Source: Nucisporomicrobium flavum (GTDB lineage: Bacteria > Actinomycetota > Actinomycetes > Mycobacteriales > Micromonosporaceae). Taken from it: DNA of 64,000 nt. Of this stretch, positions 1 through 8,979 are shown piece after piece (within the stretch, counting starts at the first letter, position 1; every line of letters starts with the position of its first letter). The notes below the pieces were generated by a model, which saw only the letters and a program-made list of their open reading frames with translations, ran no database searches and had not been told where the DNA came from. A program made the translations under genes and the position numbers. The stretch lies in contig NZ_JADMLH010000001.1 in the NCBI RefSeq assembly GCF_016464385.1, positions 457,431 to 521,430 of the forward strand, written 5' to 3'.

Positions 1-17
1 GGGGCCGGGGGGGGGGT

Positions 18-43
18 GGCGGCCGGCCCCCGGCCGGGCCGCC
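18..43 (-). terminator. GC-rich hairpin, possible terminator after the fructanase gene
   Basis: Positions 18-28 can pair with 32-43 around a CCC loop, with one bulged G near 36. It lies about 75 bases beyond the stop codon of the minus-strand fructanase. It has no T-tract, as is common in high-GC actinomycetes. The rest of 1-116 shows no supported gene. Confidence 0.35.
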
Positions 44-116
44 GTGCGGCCATGACGCCGGGCCGGTGGCGGTCGGCAACCCGGACCGGCCGACGTGCGC
101 GAATGACGCCCGGCCG

Positions 117-2498
117 TCAGCGCACGCTCACCCGTTCGATCAGGCAGCTGCCGTCGAACACGTTGACCCCGAACCGGCCCTCGGCGTACGCGTCGTCGGT
201 GGCCCGGATGACCACCGTGCCGTCGAGCGACACCTCGAGCTGCGGGCCGGCCGCCACGACCCGCAGGTGGTACGTCCGCCCGGGCACGACGGTCGCGGCC
301 TGCACGGCGATGTCGCGCCCCGGGCGCCACAGCTTGACGTACCCGTCGGTGTCGATGTTCGCGGTGTAGTGGCCGCTCGCGCCGGGTGTGGCGCGGAAGG
401 TCAGCCCCGCCGCCCGGCCGGCGACGACCCGCAGGTCGGCCTCGTAGGTGAAGTCGCGTCCGGTGCGGCCGGACAGGTAGAACCCGTCCCCGGCGCTCCG
501 CCCCGCCAGCGAGGCCGACGGCGTCGTCCAGGTGCCCGACGCCGGGCTCCACGTGCCGCCGACGTCCTGACGCCAGGGCGCCGCGCCGATCCGGGCGTTC
601 TGCACCACGGCCGCGCCCTGGAACACGTTGAGCCCGAAGGCGCCCGACGCGTACGCGTCGTCGGTGGCGTCGATCAGCGCCGTGCCGTTGTGGTCCAGGT
701 ACGCGCGGAATCGGTTGCCCTCGGCCACGACGCGCAGGTGGTGGAACCGGCCACGGGCCACGGGTGCGGCCGCGGCGGCGATGTCACGTCCGGGCCGCCA
801 CAGCTTCATCACCCCCGCCCCGGCATCCACATTGAGCGTGTACGCGCCGCGGAACATGACCCCGGCCGCCGTGGCGGTGTCGAGCCGCACGTCGGCGTCG
901 TACGTGAAATCGGTGCCACCACCCGCACCCAGATAGAAGCCGTCGCCGGACGCCTCGCCGCGCTTGCCGTCGGCGGTGTCGGTCCACGTCCCTCCGTCGG
1001 CGTGCCACGGGCCGGCCACGTCGGTGCGCAACGTCGGTTCCCCGGCGCCCCATGCCGGGCGCAGCGGCGTGAGCCGCAGCGACAGCAGGCGGACCGAGCC
1101 GCCGTCGGCGAAGGTGCGCACCCCGGAGGCGTCGAAGGCGACCGTACGGGTGACCGACACGCGCCCCTCATCGCCGAAGGTCTCCACCTGGCCGCGGTCG
1201 ACGAGCATGCGCACCCGGACCCGCCCGTGGTCCGGGGGCAGCGCCGCGCCGTCGAGCGTGCCGGCGGCCCGGTCGTACGCGACCTCGCGGGCAGCGGTGC
1301 CGTCGGGGCGTACGCCGAGCCGGAACCCGAACCGGGCGGCCGTGGCGGTGCCCGCGTCGAACTCGGCGGTGAGCTCGTACGCGTCGGCCGCGGCCTCGCG
1401 CAGCGGATCGGCCGCCGGGTCACCGTTCAGGGTGCGATCAGTCCACTGTGTGGAAGACAAGCGCAGGCTGTCGAGCTCGCTGATCGGCGTACGGGTCACC
1501 CGGAGCCCGTCCGGGTACGTGCGCAGCCCCAGCTCCACCGGGAACGTGGCGCTGCCGGTCCAGACGCTGCCGTGGTTGCCCGGCATCCACGCCATCTGCA
1601 CGGTCCGGCCGTCCGGCAGGTTGCTGAACGTCAGCCCGGCGTACCAGCTGCCGTCGAAGCGGGTGTCGCCCTCGTCCATGCGCTTCGGCGTGGGCGAGTC
1701 GGCCGCGAACGTCGTGCCGTCGAAGGAGCCGACGACGTACTCGCCGCTCGCGTCGTTGAGGATCCACTTCGTCACGCCGTCGCCGTCCGCGCGCAGCGGG
1801 AACATGTCGGGACATTCGAAGAGCCAGTCGGCGGCGTACCGGCTGCGGAACGTCCACGTGAGAAGGTCGGGTGAGGTGTAGAGGTGCGCCGCATTGCCGC
1901 CCGCGCCGGACCACACCACCATCACCCAGCGGCGGGTCGGCTCGTGCCAGAACACCTTGGGGTCGCGGCTCTCGGCCGGCATGGTGATGACCTTGCGCCC
2001 GTGGTCGTACGGCTGGAATGTCTCCCCGCCGTCGTTGCTGAACGCGACGCTGACCCCGTCGGTGCCGGTGAACACCACGATGGGGGCCCGGTCGCCGGTC
2101 CGCAGCCCCGAGGTGTTCGCCGAGTCCACCACTCCCCCGCCGGAGAAGAGGTTGCCGGGGTGCACACCGGGCTCGAGGGCGATGGGCCGCTGCGTCCAGT
2201 GCACCAGGTCGGGGCTGGTCGCGTGTCCCCAGTGCATGGTGTCCCACTGCAGGCCGTGCGGGTTGTGCTGGAAGAACAGGTGGTAGACGCCGTCGGCGTG
2301 GAGCGGGGCGTTCACGTCGTTCATCCAGCCGTTCGCCGCGCTGAAGTGGAACTGGCCGCGGTTCGGCTCGGCGTACGCGGTCGGCGCGTACGGATATTCG
2401 GGGTAGTCGCCCGCGGCACCGGCGGCGGCCGGGCGGCCCGGGACGACGACGGCGATCGCGACGATCAGGACGAGGACGGACAGACCACGCAGACGCAT
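117..2498 (-). CDS. Secreted glycoside hydrolase family 32 fructanase (levanase/inulinase/invertase type) with two C-terminal lectin-like modules
   Basis: 793 residues. A Sec signal peptide (hydrophobic stretch about 5-20, AAA-type cleavage near 26) points to export. The GH32 catalytic region is at about 45-480: nucleophile in WMNDVN (D61), transition-state stabiliser in RDP (D179) and acid/base in ECPD (E228), so all three signatures are present. The family's WMNDPN motif has Val for Pro here. GH32 enzymes hydrolyse beta-fructosidic bonds in sucrose, levan or inulin; the exact substrate cannot be read from sequence. Two similar modules of about 130 residues follow (about 510-640 and 665-793). 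Both contain KLWRPGRDIA and an ATDDAYA-GxFGxNVF pattern typical of concanavalin-like (CBM66/DUF1080-like) folds, probably for polysaccharide binding. The gene appears monocistronic. A sugar ABC importer lies about 3 kb away and could take up the released sugar (inference). Confidence 0.9.
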   Translation of the reverse strand: MRLRGLSVLVLIVAIAVVVPGRPAAAGAAGDYPEYPYAPTAYAEPNRGQFHFSAANGWMNDVNAPLHADGVYHLFFQHNPHGLQWDTMHWGHATSPDLVHWTQRPIALEPGVHPGNLFSGGGVVDSANTSGLRTGDRAPIVVFTGTDGVSVAFSNDGGETFQPYDHGRKVITMPAESRDPKVFWHEPTRRWVMVVWSGAGGNAAHLYTSPDLLTWTFRSRYAADWLFECPDMFPLRADGDGVTKWILNDASGEYVVGSFDGTTFAADSPTPKRMDEGDTRFDGSWYAGLTFSNLPDGRTVQMAWMPGNHGSVWTGSATFPVELGLRTYPDGLRVTRTPISELDSLRLSSTQWTDRTLNGDPAADPLREAAADAYELTAEFDAGTATAARFGFRLGVRPDGTAAREVAYDRAAGTLDGAALPPDHGRVRVRMLVDRGQVETFGDEGRVSVTRTVAFDASGVRTFADGGSVRLLSLRLTPLRPAWGAGEPTLRTDVAGPWHADGGTWTDTADGKRGEASGDGFYLGAGGGTDFTYDADVRLDTATAAGVMFRGAYTLNVDAGAGVMKLWRPGRDIAAAAAPVARGRFHHLRVVAEGNRFRAYLDHNGTALIDATDDAYASGAFGLNVFQGAAVVQNARIGAAPWRQDVGGTWSPASGTWTTPSASLAGRSAGDGFYLSGRTGRDFTYEADLRVVAGRAAGLTFRATPGASGHYTANIDTDGYVKLWRPGRDIAVQAATVVPGRTYHLRVVAAGPQLEVSLDGTVVIRATDDAYAEGRFGVNVFDGSCLIERVSVR

Positions 2499-2587
2499 CC
2501 CTCATATCACCATCGGTCGATGTCCTCGCACCACCCTTCGGGAACACCGGCCGGGTTTCGCGGCCCCTGTGGTCTGATGGGCCTGAG

Positions 2588-3271
2588 ATGACCGGCGCGC
2601 GCATCCTCGTCGTCGACGACCAGCCGTACATCGTGGACATGCTGGCCACGGTGCTGACCTTCCACGGCTTCGCGGTGGACACCGCCGGCACCGCCGCGCA
2701 GGCCGTGGCGAAGGCCGCCGAGCGCCGGCCGGACGTGGTGCTGCTGGACGTGACGCTGCCCGACGGCAACGGCATGGACGTGTGCCGGCGGCTGCGCGAG
2801 GAAGGTTCCGGCGCCGACGTGGTGTTCCTGACCGCCCGGGACGCGCGGGCCGAGCTGATCGCCGGGCTGGCGTACGGCGGCGACGACTGGATCACCAAGC
2901 CGTTCGACGTCGAGGTGCTCCTCGCGCGGGTGCGGGCGCTCCTGGGCCGCGCGGACCGGTCCGGGGCGCGGGTGCTGCGCTACGCCGACGTGGAGCTGGA
3001 CCTCGATTCCCGGGTGGCGCGCCGGGCCGGCGACCGGGTGCCGCTGTCCCCCACCGAGCTCGACCTGTTGCGCTACTTCCTGCGCCATCCCGGCACGGTG
3101 CTGCCGCGCGGGCAGATCCACGAGGCGGTGTGGGGGCCCGGCACCGCGACCCGGGTCCATGTCGTCGATACGTACGTGGGGATCCTGCGCCGCAAGCTGG
3201 AGCGGCTCGGGCCGCCGCTGCTGGTGGCTCACCGCGGGTTCGGATACGCCCTGCGCGCCGCCCTGCGCTGA
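2588..3271 (+). CDS. OmpR/PhoB-family response regulator (orphan)
   Basis: 227 residues. The N-terminal receiver domain (1-115) has the acidic pair at D10/D11, phospho-acceptor Asp54 in LLDVTLPDG, a Thr in FLTARD and Lys104 in TKPF. A C-terminal winged-helix effector domain (about 130-225) ends with the usual RRKLE and GFGYALR motifs. It is therefore a DNA-binding transcription regulator activated by phosphorylation. No histidine kinase is adjacent: the upstream gene is the divergent fructanase and the downstream gene a convergent diguanylate cyclase. The partner is unknown; it could be one of the orphan kinases at 16.0-19.6 kb (speculation). The start is ATG at 2588. Confidence 0.9.
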   Translation: MTGARILVVDDQPYIVDMLATVLTFHGFAVDTAGTAAQAVAKAAERRPDVVLLDVTLPDGNGMDVCRRLREEGSGADVVFLTARDARAELIAGLAYGGDDWITKPFDVEVLLARVRALLGRADRSGARVLRYADVELDLDSRVARRAGDRVPLSPTELDLLRYFLRHPGTVLPRGQIHEAVWGPGTATRVHVVDTYVGILRRKLERLGPPLLVAHRGFGYALRAALR

Positions 3272-3273
3272 GG

Positions 3274-5133
3274 TCAGCGGCGGGCGCCGTGCTTGACCCG
3301 GTACATCGCCTCGTCCGCGGCGCGCAGCAGCGACTCCGGCTCGACCGCCGCACCGGCCACCACGCCGACGCTGGCTCCCAGGCTCAGCGTGTGCCCGTGG
3401 ACGTGCACCGGCAGTTCCAGGGCGGCGCGGAAGCGCTGGGCGGCCTGCTCGGCGGCCGGCGCCCCGGTGCCCGGGAGCAGTGCCGCGAACTCGTCACCGC
3501 CGAGGCGGGCCGGCACGGCGTCCGGCGGCAGGGCCGCGCGCAGCCGCCGGGCGACCTCCACGAGCACCGCGTCGCCGACGTGGTGGCCGTACGTGTCGTT
3601 GACCGGCTTGAAGCCGTCCAGGTCGGCGTGCAGCAACGCGACGCCGCGGCCGGCCTCCTCGGCGAGCCGGTCGCCGAAGAGCTTGCGGTTGGCCAGGCCG
3701 GTGAGCGGGTCGTGGGTGGCCTCGTGGCGCAGCCGGTCCTGCAGCTCACGCGCCTCGGTGACGTCCCGGGCGTTGCTGACCACGGCGCCGACGCTCGGTT
3801 CGTGGGTCAGGTTGCGGCTCATCACCTCCAGCCAGCGCCAGGAGCTGTCGGCGTGCCGGTAGCGCGCCTGGTACGTGTAGGTGGCGCCGGGCGTGGCCAT
3901 CAGCTGCCGCAGCTCGGGCCAGAGCGCGGGCAGGTCGTCGTCGTGGATGAGCGAGACCACGCGGACGCCCAGCAGCTGCTCCGGCTCGTAGCCGAGCGCG
4001 CGGGTCGCCGGGGTCACGTACGTCATCGCGCCGCCCGCGTCGATCAGCGACGTGATGTCGGTCGAGTACTCCAGCAGCAGGCGGACCCGCTCCTCCTGCC
4101 GCGAGACGGTCAGCAGGCTGGCGTCGAGGCGGCTCACCAGCGTGTCGTTCTCGCCCGAGGCCAGCAGCTGGCGGGCGACCACGAGGGCCATGCTCACGAA
4201 CAGCCCGGCGAGGCTCAGCACGGCCGTCGCGCCCAGGCCGTGCGGCAGGGCGGCGGGCAGGATCAGGAAGACCACCGCGAGCATCGCGTACGGCAGCAGC
4301 CCGTGCGAGCGCTGCCGGCGGCACGGGCCGGCCGTGGCGTACCGGTCGAGGATCTCGTGGACCCGCGGCGCCACGGCGGCCAGGGCGACGGAGGCCACCT
4401 GCACGGCGAGCTGGACCCGGGAGCCGGCGCCCGTGGGCAGCAGCCCGCCGCCGAAGCACTGCAGCGCCATCGAGGCGAGGACGGGCACCGCCGCGCCGGG
4501 CCGCATCGGGCTCGAGCCGCAGGCGACCAGGCGGGCGACCGCGGCGGCGACGACCAGCGCCATCGCGCCCGTGGTCAGGGCGGCGGCCCGGGGCACGCCG
4601 TGGGCCAGCGCGCGGTCCGCCGTGAACCAGATGACGACGACGGCGGCGACGACCACGGCCGCGCCGTCGAGCACGAAGCGCAGCTCGGCCGGGCGGCCGG
4701 CGGGCCGGCGGTACGTCACGGCGAGCACGAGCAGGACCACGATGCCGGCGGCGATGCAGGCGCGCTGGACGGCGCCGTCGGCCACCGTGGGCTCATCGGA
4801 GCCCGTGATCGCGGTGATCCCGCGGGCGAGGTTTCCCACCAGGAGCAGCGCGCCCATCAGGCTCGCGGCGTACCAGAAGCGGCGCGCCACGACGGACAGG
4901 CCGGGCGTCCGGGCGATGCGCAGGGTGACCGCGCCCAGCACGGCTGTCGCCAGCACGCCGGCGCCGGCCCGGACCAGCAGGTCCGTACGCAGGCTGCCGG
5001 AACCGTGGAGCAGCCAGCCGATCACCGCGACGGCGACGCCCGCCACCGCGAGGATCAGCGGGTCCAGCAGGACGTCGCGGGCGAGCCTCGAGGGGCTCGG
5101 GTCGTCGCGACGGCGGCCGTACGCACGCTGCAC
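3274..5133 (-). CDS. Membrane-bound PAS-GGDEF diguanylate cyclase
   Basis: 619 residues from the GTG at 5133, chosen because GGAGG sits 3-4 bases upstream; an in-frame GTG at 5151 would add six residues. The N-terminal half (about 15-290) is a series of roughly eight to ten hydrophobic helices. A PAS domain at about 305-425 (YSTDITSLIDAGGAMTYVT, then a PAC-like segment ending before VTEAREL) is followed by a GGDEF domain (about 445-619) with intact ARLGGDEFAALL and DLDGFKPVNDTYGH. An intact GGDEF predicts synthesis of c-di-GMP from two GTP; no EAL domain follows, so it is a synthase only. The membrane part probably senses an unknown signal. It is convergent with the response regulator, with two bases between stop codons. 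Confidence 0.88.
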   Translation of the reverse strand: MQRAYGRRRDDPSPSRLARDVLLDPLILAVAGVAVAVIGWLLHGSGSLRTDLLVRAGAGVLATAVLGAVTLRIARTPGLSVVARRFWYAASLMGALLLVGNLARGITAITGSDEPTVADGAVQRACIAAGIVVLLVLAVTYRRPAGRPAELRFVLDGAAVVVAAVVVIWFTADRALAHGVPRAAALTTGAMALVVAAAVARLVACGSSPMRPGAAVPVLASMALQCFGGGLLPTGAGSRVQLAVQVASVALAAVAPRVHEILDRYATAGPCRRQRSHGLLPYAMLAVVFLILPAALPHGLGATAVLSLAGLFVSMALVVARQLLASGENDTLVSRLDASLLTVSRQEERVRLLLEYSTDITSLIDAGGAMTYVTPATRALGYEPEQLLGVRVVSLIHDDDLPALWPELRQLMATPGATYTYQARYRHADSSWRWLEVMSRNLTHEPSVGAVVSNARDVTEARELQDRLRHEATHDPLTGLANRKLFGDRLAEEAGRGVALLHADLDGFKPVNDTYGHHVGDAVLVEVARRLRAALPPDAVPARLGGDEFAALLPGTGAPAAEQAAQRFRAALELPVHVHGHTLSLGASVGVVAGAAVEPESLLRAADEAMYRVKHGARR

Positions 5134-5512
5134 GGGACCTCCTCGGGGCACGGCGCGGGACGGCCGATGGTCCCGCGCCTCTACTGAACCCCGGGCGGGT
5201 TGCCGCTTCGGTGCGGCCCGGATGCCATCGCGGTACGCCGCGCGGCGGCCCAGCGGGAGTGAAAAATCTTGCGGAACCCGAAACGGCCATGCATCGACGG
5301 CTGCCGCTGGATATGTGCCTGCGGTCAGCGCAAGAACACTTTAAGCTTTCTTAACCGTTTAAGGATGCCGCTGGTCCGGTGCCGAATCGTTACTTGGTTG
5401 ATCATCCGGAAACATTGCGAAACCCGGCCACCCGCTCTTGACTGACAGCCGGGGGAACCGGAGACGGTGACGATGTTGTCACGCCCCGGCGTGATGTGAC
5501 ATAGGGAGAGGT
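5134..5512 (+). promoter_or_regulatory. Intergenic promoter region of the sugar ABC operon
   Basis: About 380 bases without a gene. It holds an A/T-rich patch with the inverted repeat TTAAG-cttt-CTTAA (5341-5354), two similar elements TTGCGGAACCCGAAAC (about 5268) and TTGCGAAACCCGG (about 5414), and a TTGACT hexamer at 5438-5443. A purine-rich SD (GGGAGAGG) lies at about 5503-5510, just before the ATG at 5513. The GAAAC-type elements could be a LacI-family operator, but no such regulator is adjacent. The assignment as promoter is inference. Confidence 0.4.
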
Positions 5513-6883
5513 ATGTTCGGTCATTCCAGGAGTCAGCGCCTGCGCGGTGCGCTCGCCGGCACGCTGGGCGTGGGCCTGGTGTTCGGGATCGCCGCCTGCG
5601 GTGGCGGAAGTGACGACTCGAACGACGATTCCAAGACGGCCACGCAGTCCATCGACTGCGCGCAGTTCAGCTCGTACGGCGACCTGAAGGGCAAGACGGT
5701 CTCGGTGTACACCGGCATCGTCACGCCGGAGGACAAGGCGTACAAGGACTCGTACAAGCCTTTCGAGGACTGCACCGGCGTCAAGATCAACTATGAGGGC
5801 GACAAGTCCTTCGAGACCCAGATCCTGGTGCGCGCGAAGGCCGGCAACCCGCCGGACCTCGCGATCGTGCCGCAGCCCGGCCTGCTCAAGCAGCTGGTCG
5901 CCACCGGCAAGGCCGTCGAGGCGCCGGCCGAGGTGGCCGCGAACGTCGACAAGTTCTGGGGCAAGGACTGGAAGGGCTACGCCACCGTCAACGGCAAGTT
6001 CTACGGCGCGCCGTCCGGCGCCAGCGTGAAGTCGCTGGTCTGGTACTCGCCCGCCGAGTTCAAGGAAAAGGGCTACCAGGTCCCGACCACCCTGGACCAG
6101 CTCAAGGAGCTGACGGACAAGATGGTCGCGGACGGCAAGAAGCCGTGGTGCGCGGGCATCAGCAGCGGTGAGGCCACCGGCTGGCCGATCACCGACTGGA
6201 TGGAGGACTTCATGCTCCGGCTCTACGGGCCGGAGACCTACGACAAGTGGGTGAACCACGAGATCCCGTTCAACGGCCCCGAGTCCACGGCGGCCCTGGA
6301 CGCGGTCGGCGGGTACCTGAAGAACGACAAGTACGTCAACGGTGGCCTCGGCGACGTCAAGAGCATCGCCACCACCACGTTCCAGGACGCCGGCCTGCCC
6401 ATCACCGAGGGCACCTGCTCCCTGCACCACCAGGCGAGCTTCTACGCGGCGAACTTCGACCCGTCCACCAAGGTGGCCGAGGACGGCGACGTCTTCGCGT
6501 TCTACATGCCGGGCAAGGACACCAGCAGCAAGCCGGTGCTCGGCGGTGGCGAGTTCAACGTCGCGTTCGCGGACCGGCCCGAGGTCAAGGCCTTCCAGAC
6601 GTACCTGTCGACCGACACCTGGGCCAACATCAAGGCCAAGGCGTCGCAGGGCTGGGTCAGCGCCAACAAGGGCATCGACCCGAACAACCTGAGCAACCCG
6701 ATCGACCGGCTGGCCGCCACGATCCTCAAGGACCCCAACACGGTGTTCCGGTTCGACGGCTCGGACCAGATGCCGGCCGCCGTCGGTTCGAACGCGTTCT
6801 GGAAGCAGGCGACGAGCTGGGTGACCGGTCAGGACACCAAGACCACCGTCGACAACATCGAAAAGGCGTGGCCCGCCAAGTGA
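5513..6883 (+). CDS. Sugar ABC transporter substrate-binding lipoprotein (family 1, alpha-glucoside type)
   Basis: 456 residues. The lipoprotein signal peptide has lipobox GIAAC (Cys29) followed by a Gly/Ser/Asp-rich tether. The mature part has the solute-binding protein layout typical of AglE-like oligosaccharide receptors (VSVYTGIVTPEDKAY near the start; LAIVPQPGLLKQL; a GVSANKGI-like segment SQGWVSANKGID near 375-390). It should capture a di- or oligosaccharide outside the membrane and deliver it to the two permeases that follow. A 13-bp hairpin between this gene and the first permease probably keeps binding-protein mRNA in excess. The substrate is not determinable; the GH32 fructanase about 3 kb away makes fructo-oligosaccharides an option besides alpha-glucosides. 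Confidence 0.88.
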   Translation: MFGHSRSQRLRGALAGTLGVGLVFGIAACGGGSDDSNDDSKTATQSIDCAQFSSYGDLKGKTVSVYTGIVTPEDKAYKDSYKPFEDCTGVKINYEGDKSFETQILVRAKAGNPPDLAIVPQPGLLKQLVATGKAVEAPAEVAANVDKFWGKDWKGYATVNGKFYGAPSGASVKSLVWYSPAEFKEKGYQVPTTLDQLKELTDKMVADGKKPWCAGISSGEATGWPITDWMEDFMLRLYGPETYDKWVNHEIPFNGPESTAALDAVGGYLKNDKYVNGGLGDVKSIATTTFQDAGLPITEGTCSLHHQASFYAANFDPSTKVAEDGDVFAFYMPGKDTSSKPVLGGGEFNVAFADRPEVKAFQTYLSTDTWANIKAKASQGWVSANKGIDPNNLSNPIDRLAATILKDPNTVFRFDGSDQMPAAVGSNAFWKQATSWVTGQDTKTTVDNIEKAWPAK

Positions 6884-6896
6884 GCTAGGACCAACC

Positions 6897-6925
6897 GGGG
6901 CCGGTCACCGCAGGTGACCGGCCCC
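6897..6925 (+). terminator. Intra-operon hairpin (attenuator / mRNA stabiliser) between binding-protein and permease genes
   Basis: GGGGCCGGTCACC (6897-6909) and GGTGACCGGCCCC (6913-6925) form a perfect 13-bp stem with a GCA loop, followed by a pyrimidine-rich CCCCTCTCTTC. The next gene's SD (AAGGAGG, about 6939-6945) lies 14 bases downstream. Partial termination or 3' protection of the upstream mRNA would give more binding protein than permease. Confidence 0.75.
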
Positions 6926-6954
6926 ACCCCTCTCTTCAAGGAGGTACGGGTCAC

Positions 6955-7935
6955 GTGTCGACCCCGGACACCAACGTCGGCAAGATCGTGCTCATGGTGG
7001 CGGCGATCCTGCTGTTCGCCGCGGTGGTGGGCGCGATCCTCTTCGCCGCCACCTTCTTCCGCGGGCGCAGGGCGGACCGCCTGACCGCCTACGCCTACCT
7101 CGCGCCGACGCTCATCATGCTGCTCGTCGGCCTGGTCTACCCCGGCGTACGCACCATCTACGAGTCGTTCTTCAACGCGGCCGGCAACGCGTTCATCGGC
7201 CTCGACAACTACAAGACGATCTTCACCGACGGCGACCAGCTGACCGTGCTGCGCAACACGGTGTTCTGGGTCGTCGTCACCCCGTTCGTCGCCACCGGCG
7301 TCGGCCTGCTCTACGCGATCCTCGTCGACAAGGCGCGGCTCGAGTCGTTCGCCAAGGCGCTGATCTTCCTGCCCATGGCGATCTCGTTCGTCGGCGCGTC
7401 GATCATCTGGAAGTTCGTCTACGAGTACCGCCCCGACCAGGCCAACGTGAAGCAGATCGGCCTGCTCAACCAGGTGCTGGTCTGGCTCGGCGGCACCCCT
7501 CAGCAGTGGCTGGTCACCTCGCCGCTGAACACGTTCCTGCTGATCGTGGTCATGATCTGGATCCAGGCCGGCTTCGCGATGACCGTGCTCTCGGCCGCCA
7601 TCAAGGCGATCCCGGAGGACATCATCGAGGCGGCCCGCCTCGACGGCGTCGGCCCCTGGGGCATGTTCCGCTTCGTCACGCTGCCGGCGATCCGCCCGGC
7701 CGTGGTCGTGGTGCTGACCACCATCGGCATCGGCACGCTGAAGGTCTTCGACATCGTGCGCACGATGACCGGCGGCCAGTTCGACACCAGCGTCATCGCC
7801 AACGAGTTCTACAGCCAGAGCTTCCGCAGCGACAACCAGGGCCTCGGCTCCGCGCTGGCGGTCCTGCTGTTCCTGCTGGTCATCCCGATCGTCGTCTACA
7901 ACATCCGGCAGATCCGCCGTTCGGAGGCGCTATGA
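6955..7935 (+). CDS. Sugar ABC transporter permease (MalF/UgpA/AglF type)
   Basis: 326 residues from GTG 6955, preceded by AAGGAGGTACGGGTCAC, a strong SD. Topology: an N-terminal helix (about 8-33), then the MetI-like binding-protein-dependent permease core with five or six further helices. The cytoplasmic EAA loop is visible at about 219-238 (EDIIEAARLDGVGPWGMFRF), the contact site for the ATPase. It forms the channel with the following permease. Its stop overlaps the next start as ATGA, so the two are translationally coupled. Confidence 0.9.
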   Translation: MSTPDTNVGKIVLMVAAILLFAAVVGAILFAATFFRGRRADRLTAYAYLAPTLIMLLVGLVYPGVRTIYESFFNAAGNAFIGLDNYKTIFTDGDQLTVLRNTVFWVVVTPFVATGVGLLYAILVDKARLESFAKALIFLPMAISFVGASIIWKFVYEYRPDQANVKQIGLLNQVLVWLGGTPQQWLVTSPLNTFLLIVVMIWIQAGFAMTVLSAAIKAIPEDIIEAARLDGVGPWGMFRFVTLPAIRPAVVVVLTTIGIGTLKVFDIVRTMTGGQFDTSVIANEFYSQSFRSDNQGLGSALAVLLFLLVIPIVVYNIRQIRRSEAL

Positions 7936-8846
7936 CCACCACGACTCCGCCGGCCACCGCGCCGGTGCTGGAGGCCGGGAAGCCGACGGCGGCCGCGATC
8001 GCCAAGCGCAAGCTCACCTCGCCGTGGGCCTCGCTGGCCGCGATCGTCATCGCGGTCCTGTGGACGCTGCCGACCTTCGGGCTGCTCATCTCGTCGTTCC
8101 GCCCGCAGCGGCAGATCAAGACGACGGGCTGGTGGACGTTCTTCTCCGACCCGCAGCTGACGATGGAGAACTACCGTCAGGTGCTGGACGCGGAGAGCGG
8201 GGCCGGGCTGGGCTCGTACTTCGTCAACTCGCTGGTGATCACCATCCCCTCGGTGCTCATCCCGCTGTGCCTGGCGACGATCGCGGCGTACGCGTTCGCG
8301 TGGATCAAGTTCCCCGGCCGCAACATCCTGTTCCTGGCGATCTTCGCCCTGCAGATCGTGCCGCTGCAGGTCACGCTGATCCCGCTGCTCACCCTGTACG
8401 TCGACGCCGGCCTGGCGAACACGTTCTGGACGATCTGGCTGTCGCACTCGATCTTCGGCCTGCCGCTCGCCATCTACCTGCTGCACAACTTCATGCGGGA
8501 GATCCCGGCCGGCCTGCTCGAGGCGGCCCGGGTGGACGGCGCCGGGCACGTGGCGATCTTCTTCCGGGTGCTGCTGCCGCTGATGCGCCCGGCCCTGGCC
8601 GCGTTCGGCATCTTCCAGTTCCTCTGGGTGTGGAACGACCTGCTCGTCGCGCTCACCTTCGCCGGCGGGGGCAACAAGGTCGCCCCGATCACCGTCGCCC
8701 TGGCCAACCTGAGCGGCACCCGGGGCACCGCCTGGCACCTGCTGTCGGCGGGCGCCTTCGTCTCGATCATCGTCCCCGTGACGGTGTTCGTGCTGGCGCA
8801 GCGCTACTTCGTCCGTGGCCTGCTCGCGGGCAGCGTCAAGGGCTGA
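7932..8846 (+). CDS. Sugar ABC transporter permease (MalG/AglG type)
   Basis: 304 residues from the ATG that overlaps the previous stop (ATGA, 7932-7935). An open frame continues further upstream, but that part is a shadow of the first permease. It has six predicted helices and the EAA-loop motif LLEAARVDGAGHVAIFFRV at about 196-214. No ATPase gene follows; as in many actinomycete carbohydrate importers, a shared MsiK/MsmX-type ATPase encoded elsewhere probably energises it (established for the family, inferred here). Confidence 0.9.
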   Translation: MTTTTPPATAPVLEAGKPTAAAIAKRKLTSPWASLAAIVIAVLWTLPTFGLLISSFRPQRQIKTTGWWTFFSDPQLTMENYRQVLDAESGAGLGSYFVNSLVITIPSVLIPLCLATIAAYAFAWIKFPGRNILFLAIFALQIVPLQVTLIPLLTLYVDAGLANTFWTIWLSHSIFGLPLAIYLLHNFMREIPAGLLEAARVDGAGHVAIFFRVLLPLMRPALAAFGIFQFLWVWNDLLVALTFAGGGNKVAPITVALANLSGTRGTAWHLLSAGAFVSIIVPVTVFVLAQRYFVRGLLAGSVKG

Positions 8847-8979
8847 CGACCCGCCGTACGGGCCCGTGCCCGCTGCCCCTTGCGGCGGCGGTCGCGGGCC
8901 CGAGCCGTGTCCGGGCCGTCCGGCCCTACGAGGCGGGCCGGCGGCGGTGCTACGACGGTGGGGACGTCAGGAGGCCCCC

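Noticed and set aside
66..1874. Long plus-strand open frame of about 600 codons over the fructanase gene
   Set aside because: It is a shadow of the GH32 gene on the other strand: low-complexity Arg/Pro/Gly/Val composition, no domain, no SD.
2782..5187. 800-codon plus-strand open frame over the regulator and diguanylate cyclase genes
   Set aside because: GC-skewed shadow frame; composition is Arg/Gly/Gln-rich and unrelated to any family, while both overlapped genes have intact motifs.
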